This document shows, in pieces, positions 61,160 through 64,000 of a DNA stretch of 64,000 nucleotides. Location: the NCBI GenBank assembly GCA_041741095.1, contig JBGSKQ010000018.1, positions 60,726 through 124,725 on the forward strand, in the 5' to 3' direction. Below the pieces are notes generated by a model. That model was not told where the DNA came from. It saw only the letters and a list, made by a program, of their open reading frames with translations, and ran no database searches. Within the stretch, counting starts at the first letter, position 1. Every line of letters begins with the position of its first letter. Origin of the DNA: UBA6168 sp041741095. Its GTDB lineage: Bacteria > Bacteroidota > Bacteroidia > Chitinophagales > Saprospiraceae. The position numbers and the translations under genes are program-made.

Positions 61160-61314
61160 CCTTGTCTAGTCTTCAGTCTTCTCCCGATAGCTATCGGGAT
61201 CAGTCCGCAGTCCAGAGTTCGCAGTCCATAGTCTTCAGTCTTCAGTTTGCCAGTCGTTGGCATTTTGTAAGAATTTGAAGAATTACAGGACTGGAGACTG
61301 AAGACTGGACAAGG
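61160..61314 (+). repeat. Expanded P12 arm of rnpB
   Basis: A 20-bp outer stem (one G-U) with an interior of AGTCTTC-type short-period repeats, the TCCCGATAGCTATCGGGA palindrome (61182-61199) and a small TGCCA/TGGCA hairpin. Confidence 0.85.
61182..61199. repeat. 18-bp palindrome, copy inside rnpB P12
   Basis: Perfect TCCCGATAGCTATCGGGA inside the RNA gene. TC stands on both sides. Removing 20 bases would restore CAGTCTTCAGTCC, which fits the surrounding repeats. Confidence 0.9.
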
Positions 61315-61663
61315 TAAGGGTGAAAACGTGCGGTAAGAGCGCACGGCGTCCCGGGGCAATCCGGGGGGCGGATAAACCTTGTGGGTTGAAATGCCACGTA
61401 CATCCTGATTTCTGCTTTGGCCATTCATGGCCCTAAGCGGGGGCATGGTTGCCCGCTGTGTTGGCTGCCTTAGGGCGGCCAGTCGGGAGGGGTAGGCAGC
61501 TAGAGTTTGGCCGTGAGGCCATCCCCAGATAAATGATGGAGGCCCCGCCTATCGGGGTTACAGAATCCGGCTTATTGGCTTGCAGTGTTTTTTCTTTTAG
61601 ATGAAAACCGACCGTGTGAAAGCACAATGCCCAGCAGTTTTATGGATGGGAATATGGAATAAA

Positions 61664-61694
61664 AAAGTCCGTGCAGGTACTCCGCACGGACTTT
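61664..61694. terminator. Hairpin terminator between rnpB and the Uma2 gene
   Basis: AAAGTCCGTGC, 9-nt loop, GCACGGACTTT: perfect 11-bp stem in a convergent gap. It may serve either side; on the minus strand it is followed by TTTATTCC. Confidence 0.75.
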
Positions 61695-61808
61695 CTTGTT
61701 GAGTTTTAACTTTGAGAATATGAAAAAATAAAGTAAATCAGTTTTTATTCAACCAAATGATATTCAACAACTTATAAGGTTCATCTTTTTAAAGTTTATC
61801 ATTCACTT

Positions 61809-62318
61809 TCACAACTCAATCCCCTCGAAAATTTTATCTATTTCAATGCCAATGCCAGTGGTGGGATCCTGTACCTCGCCGGAGATATACAGCAGGTTTT
61901 CATCATTGGGCAAAACAACCCTGACACCCTTGATGGCCGGTATGATCACCCAGGCTGATTTTACCCCAGCAGGAAAATATGATTCCCAAGCCTTCGCCAC
62001 AAGGATTTCCGGCGATTGGGATGGTGACTGAATTTCAATCGTAGTAAGCGGCATTTCGGTGGCCTTCGGCTCCACATCTTTGAGGCTGAGCACTTTTTTT
62101 GGATAGATAACAATATCGGGCGTAGTAGATCTTGGCTTTGTGTCAAGGGTTACTTCGCTTTCGATATTGAATTGAGGTCCATATTTTGTCCTTAATTCAA
62201 ATTGCAAATTGCCCTGTATGTGTCCATGTATTCTGTTTGGCATTGGTTTGTTGCGTTCTGTTTCATAATCTGGTTCCAAGGCACGGGATTCTTCTATATA
62301 GATATCATCTTTCAGCAT
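61809..62318 (-). CDS. Uma2 family (DUF820) nuclease-fold protein
   Basis: 169 residues, slightly short for the family. PD-(D/E)xK fold: 'IHGHIQGNLQFELRTKY', 'IESEVTLDTKPRSTTPDIVI', 'TTIEIQSPSQSPEILVAKAW', 'ESYFPAGVKSAWVIIPAIKG'. The catalytic-type Asp (TPDIVI) and Glu (IEIQSP) are present, with Gln in the place of the usual Val/Leu-Ser stretch. Uma2 proteins are abundant and of unknown role, often linked to mobile DNA. Single gene, no toxin or antitoxin partner next to it. Confidence 0.88.
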   Translation of the reverse strand: MLKDDIYIEESRALEPDYETERNKPMPNRIHGHIQGNLQFELRTKYGPQFNIESEVTLDTKPRSTTPDIVIYPKKVLSLKDVEPKATEMPLTTIEIQSPSQSPEILVAKAWESYFPAGVKSAWVIIPAIKGVRVVLPNDENLLYISGEVQDPTTGIGIEIDKIFEGIEL

Positions 62319-62383
62319 GGCTCATTTTTTTGTTAAACAAATTTAGGGGAAAAAATCCAAACCCAAATACCATGAGCTGCCGC

Positions 62384-63829
62384 TTACCCTTTCTCAATGG
62401 TCTTGATAAGCGTCCCCTTTTTTACTTTATCCGTCAACTTCATGCCGTTCAAAATTGAAAGCTCTTCCATGCGGTTTTGCGGCATGTTGAAAGATTTCAG
62501 GGTTTCCTGCAAGGTGCCGTCCTTGGCGACCGTTTTGATTTTGATCCGCTCCGGTTTTACATTGATTTTGGAAGCATCTGTCAATGCTTTGAAGCTTTTG
62601 AAGCTTTTAAGGAAGTTGGGTTGGAAGGCATTGAAGTTCGGAGTTTCGGCCAGCCCGGTCAGCTTGTAAATGTTGCCGTTGTATTGGATAAGGTACATCA
62701 TCAGGCGCACCTGGGCATTTAGGTCGGCGGTCAATTCGATGGCGCTGTTGCCGTTCACGGTCACGTTGTTGCTGCTGATCACTTTCAGGCTGTCTTGCTG
62801 GACAGCTTGGTTTTTGGCGGCGTTCAGCGTTTTTTCAGGTGACAGGGTCATCACTATTACTGCTTTGCCATTTTTTTCTGCTATCTGTAACTGCGAAGGC
62901 GTATTGACAGTCTGCCATCCAGACGGAATGTCAAATTGGAATTTCATCACCGGGTGGTAAAAATTGTTGCCCTCCACGTAGCCTTGTGCTGGATCTTCGC
63001 CATAGATGATGCCGTCAATCATTTTCAGGTAGCTGTCACGGTTCACTTTTAGGTTTTTGTTTGGCGTTGCGCCTTGTTGTTTTGTAGCCAATTCATGTAC
63101 CCGTTCATAACGGTTGCCCGGATCGGGGTGCGTGGAAAGAATGGTCGGTATCCCGCCGCCCGATTGCCCTTGCAAGCGCTGGATGGTTTGAAAAAAATTG
63201 GCCATTTCGTGGGCATCATAGCCTACCTTGGTTGAGTATTCTACCCCCAATTTGTCCGATTGGCTTTCGTGGTTGCGGCTAAACTGCAGAAACAATAAAT
63301 TCAGCCCCAAACCCGCCAAATCAGAATATTGCCTAAAATCTTCGGAGATGACCATGCCCAACACGAGGCCCAGTTGCGCCAGCATGGTAGAAGTATATTG
63401 TTTGGCAGAATGCCTGGCCGTCACGTGGCCGATTTCATGCCCCAGCACCCCTGCAAATTCTGCTTCGTTGTTGAAATGCGCCATGATGCCCCTTGTGAAA
63501 TACACATAGCCGCCCGGCACGGCAAAGGCGTTCACCACCGGGCTGTCCAAAATGCGGAATTGAAAGCCGAGCGTGGGACGATGGCTGATGCCGGCCATTT
63601 TGTTGCCTTTGTCAGTGATAAAATCCTGGAGGGTTTTATCGTCGTACAGGCCAAATTCACTAATAACCTGCGGATCATAAGCGAGCCCCATTGCTTTTTC
63701 ATCCTTTTCGGTCAGCAGGGAGAATTCTTTTTTCCCAGTTACAGGGTTTCTGACGCAAGAAAATAGAAAGGTGGCAGTGAAAATGGCCAACAAGGAAAGC
63801 AGGCGCAGGCGGAGGGTTGAGTTTTTCAT
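62384..63829 (-). CDS. M48 family zinc metalloprotease lipoprotein
   Basis: 481 residues from the second possible ATG ('MKNSTLRLRLLSLLAIFTA'); the first adds only two residues. Lipobox 'LFSC' (Cys25), so it is anchored in the envelope. The M48 catalytic domain has HEIGH at residues 131-135 and the third-ligand Glu in 'SRNHESQSDKLGVEY'. 'VVNAFAVPGGYVYFTRGIMA' is typical of BepA/LoiP-like periplasmic proteases. The C-terminal ~230 residues form an extra domain, with a tail ('KINVKPERIKIKTVAKDGTL', 'NMPQNRMEELSILNGM') that looks LysM-like. Likely role: outer-membrane protein quality control (inference). Confidence 0.93.
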   Translation of the reverse strand: MKNSTLRLRLLSLLAIFTATFLFSCVRNPVTGKKEFSLLTEKDEKAMGLAYDPQVISEFGLYDDKTLQDFITDKGNKMAGISHRPTLGFQFRILDSPVVNAFAVPGGYVYFTRGIMAHFNNEAEFAGVLGHEIGHVTARHSAKQYTSTMLAQLGLVLGMVISEDFRQYSDLAGLGLNLLFLQFSRNHESQSDKLGVEYSTKVGYDAHEMANFFQTIQRLQGQSGGGIPTILSTHPDPGNRYERVHELATKQQGATPNKNLKVNRDSYLKMIDGIIYGEDPAQGYVEGNNFYHPVMKFQFDIPSGWQTVNTPSQLQIAEKNGKAVIVMTLSPEKTLNAAKNQAVQQDSLKVISSNNVTVNGNSAIELTADLNAQVRLMMYLIQYNGNIYKLTGLAETPNFNAFQPNFLKSFKSFKALTDASKINVKPERIKIKTVAKDGTLQETLKSFNMPQNRMEELSILNGMKLTDKVKKGTLIKTIEKG

Positions 63830-63893
63830 AGTCAATTCATTTTTTGATGGACGGAAAGGAGCCTATGAATAGGCTGTTTGTTCAGTATTTATT

Positions 63894-64000
63894 GTGCCGT
63901 GAGTTGTTGTGAGAAAAAACCTGAGTACTCTGTAAACTAAATTTCTTTATTTTCCGACATGCGGACGGATGGGGGTTTGGGGGTGAAAATTGCGCTAGCA
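63894..64000. repeat. Partial dispersed elements at the right edge
   Basis: GTGCCGTGAGTTGTTGTGAG (63894-63913) is a left half of the GTGAGTTGTTGTGAG family. Further on, TTTTCCGACATGCGGACGGA and GGGGGTTTGGGGG resemble the left part of the MITE-like family core. Both are incomplete or cut by the window end. Confidence 0.55.

Larger units (their letters stand above)
61014..61593 (+). ncRNA. rnpB: RNase P RNA, bacterial type A-like, with expanded P12
   Basis: Catalytic RNA for tRNA 5' processing. Recognised by the conserved segments GAGGAAAGTCCGGAC (61069 region), CACAGAAAATTACCGCC, GGTAAGGGTGAAAACGTGCG, GGTAAGAGCGCAC and ACAGAATCCGGCTTATTGGC. P1 forms between CACTGCAAGCT (61015-61025) and GGCTTGCAGTG (61577-61587), followed by six T as a terminator. 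The gene is ~580 nt, against about 350-400 nt usual. The main excess lies between ACCGCC and GGTAAGGG, where P12 is normally short. Here CCTTGTCTAGTCTTCAGTCT (61160-61179) pairs with 61295-61314 and encloses ~115 nt that include an 18-bp palindrome and repeated AGTCTTC/GCAGTCC units. Confidence 0.95.

Noticed and set aside
1..64000. tRNA, rRNA, prophage, replication origin
   Set aside because: No cloverleaf, rRNA segment, phage structural gene, integrase or DnaA-box cluster was noticed by reading. A dedicated scan such as tRNAscan-SE would be needed to exclude a tRNA.

Overview
The window is a piece of a Bacteroidota chromosome, most likely from the Saprospiria/Chitinophagales side of the phylum. 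Several things point there: secreted proteins ending in type IX secretion (T9SS) sorting domains, an array of ~800-residue double-FtsX ABC permeases, a PUR-alpha-like (DUF3276) protein, promoters of the TAnnTTTG type, and almost no Shine-Dalgarno sequences. No species call is possible from the sequence alone.

Layout. 1-2250: a 5'-truncated, AT-rich HEPN-type gene and a degenerate HNH-AP2 protein, an accessory-looking edge. 2255-25333: nine consecutive same-strand genes for paralogous MacB/FtsX-type permeases, with no ATPase gene beside them; eight of the nine share nearly the same C-terminus. 25571-27017: pyrD and a small exported protein. 27297-36781 (minus strand): four exported or surface proteins, namely a 1818-residue protein with nine metal-binding-type repeats, a PHB-depolymerase-like esterase, a seven-kelch protein and a beta-helix lipoprotein. 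37457-41717: a lineage-type hypothetical, a small FnIII protein, a 7TM-DISM/AraC regulator and a tiny membrane protein. 41802-47991: housekeeping genes (nadC, tdk, a proline-rich protein, a PUR-family nucleic-acid binder, a phosphodiesterase, a 1-Cys peroxiredoxin, an SDR epimerase). 48365-55798: two tandem paralogous T9SS metalloproteases. 56144-63829: ugd, a DUF3089 lipoprotein, a small hypothetical, a universal stress protein, a small membrane protein, the RNase P RNA gene (rnpB), a Uma2-family protein and an M48 metalloprotease.

The most unusual signal is in the small repeats rather than the genes. An 18-20 bp perfect palindrome with core CCGATAGCTATCGG occurs five times (one copy has a single mismatch): in frame inside two permease genes, inside a greatly enlarged P12 arm of rnpB, inside a second dispersed repeat where an empty copy of the same site lies 0.9 kb away, and in an intergenic gap. 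The occupied/empty pair differs by 21 bp, that is 18 bp plus a 3-bp duplication, which looks like insertion of a minute palindromic element. Three further dispersed families share the gaps: a MITE-like element with CTAATAGG-type terminal inverted repeats, a GTGAGTTGTTGTGAG element and a GACGCAGA element. Many gaps also carry short-period repeats folding back on an inverted copy.

How genes may work together: the permease array would need an ATPase encoded elsewhere (inference). The secreted proteins depend on Sec and T9SS machinery not present here. Several convergent or terminal gene ends carry clear hairpin terminators.
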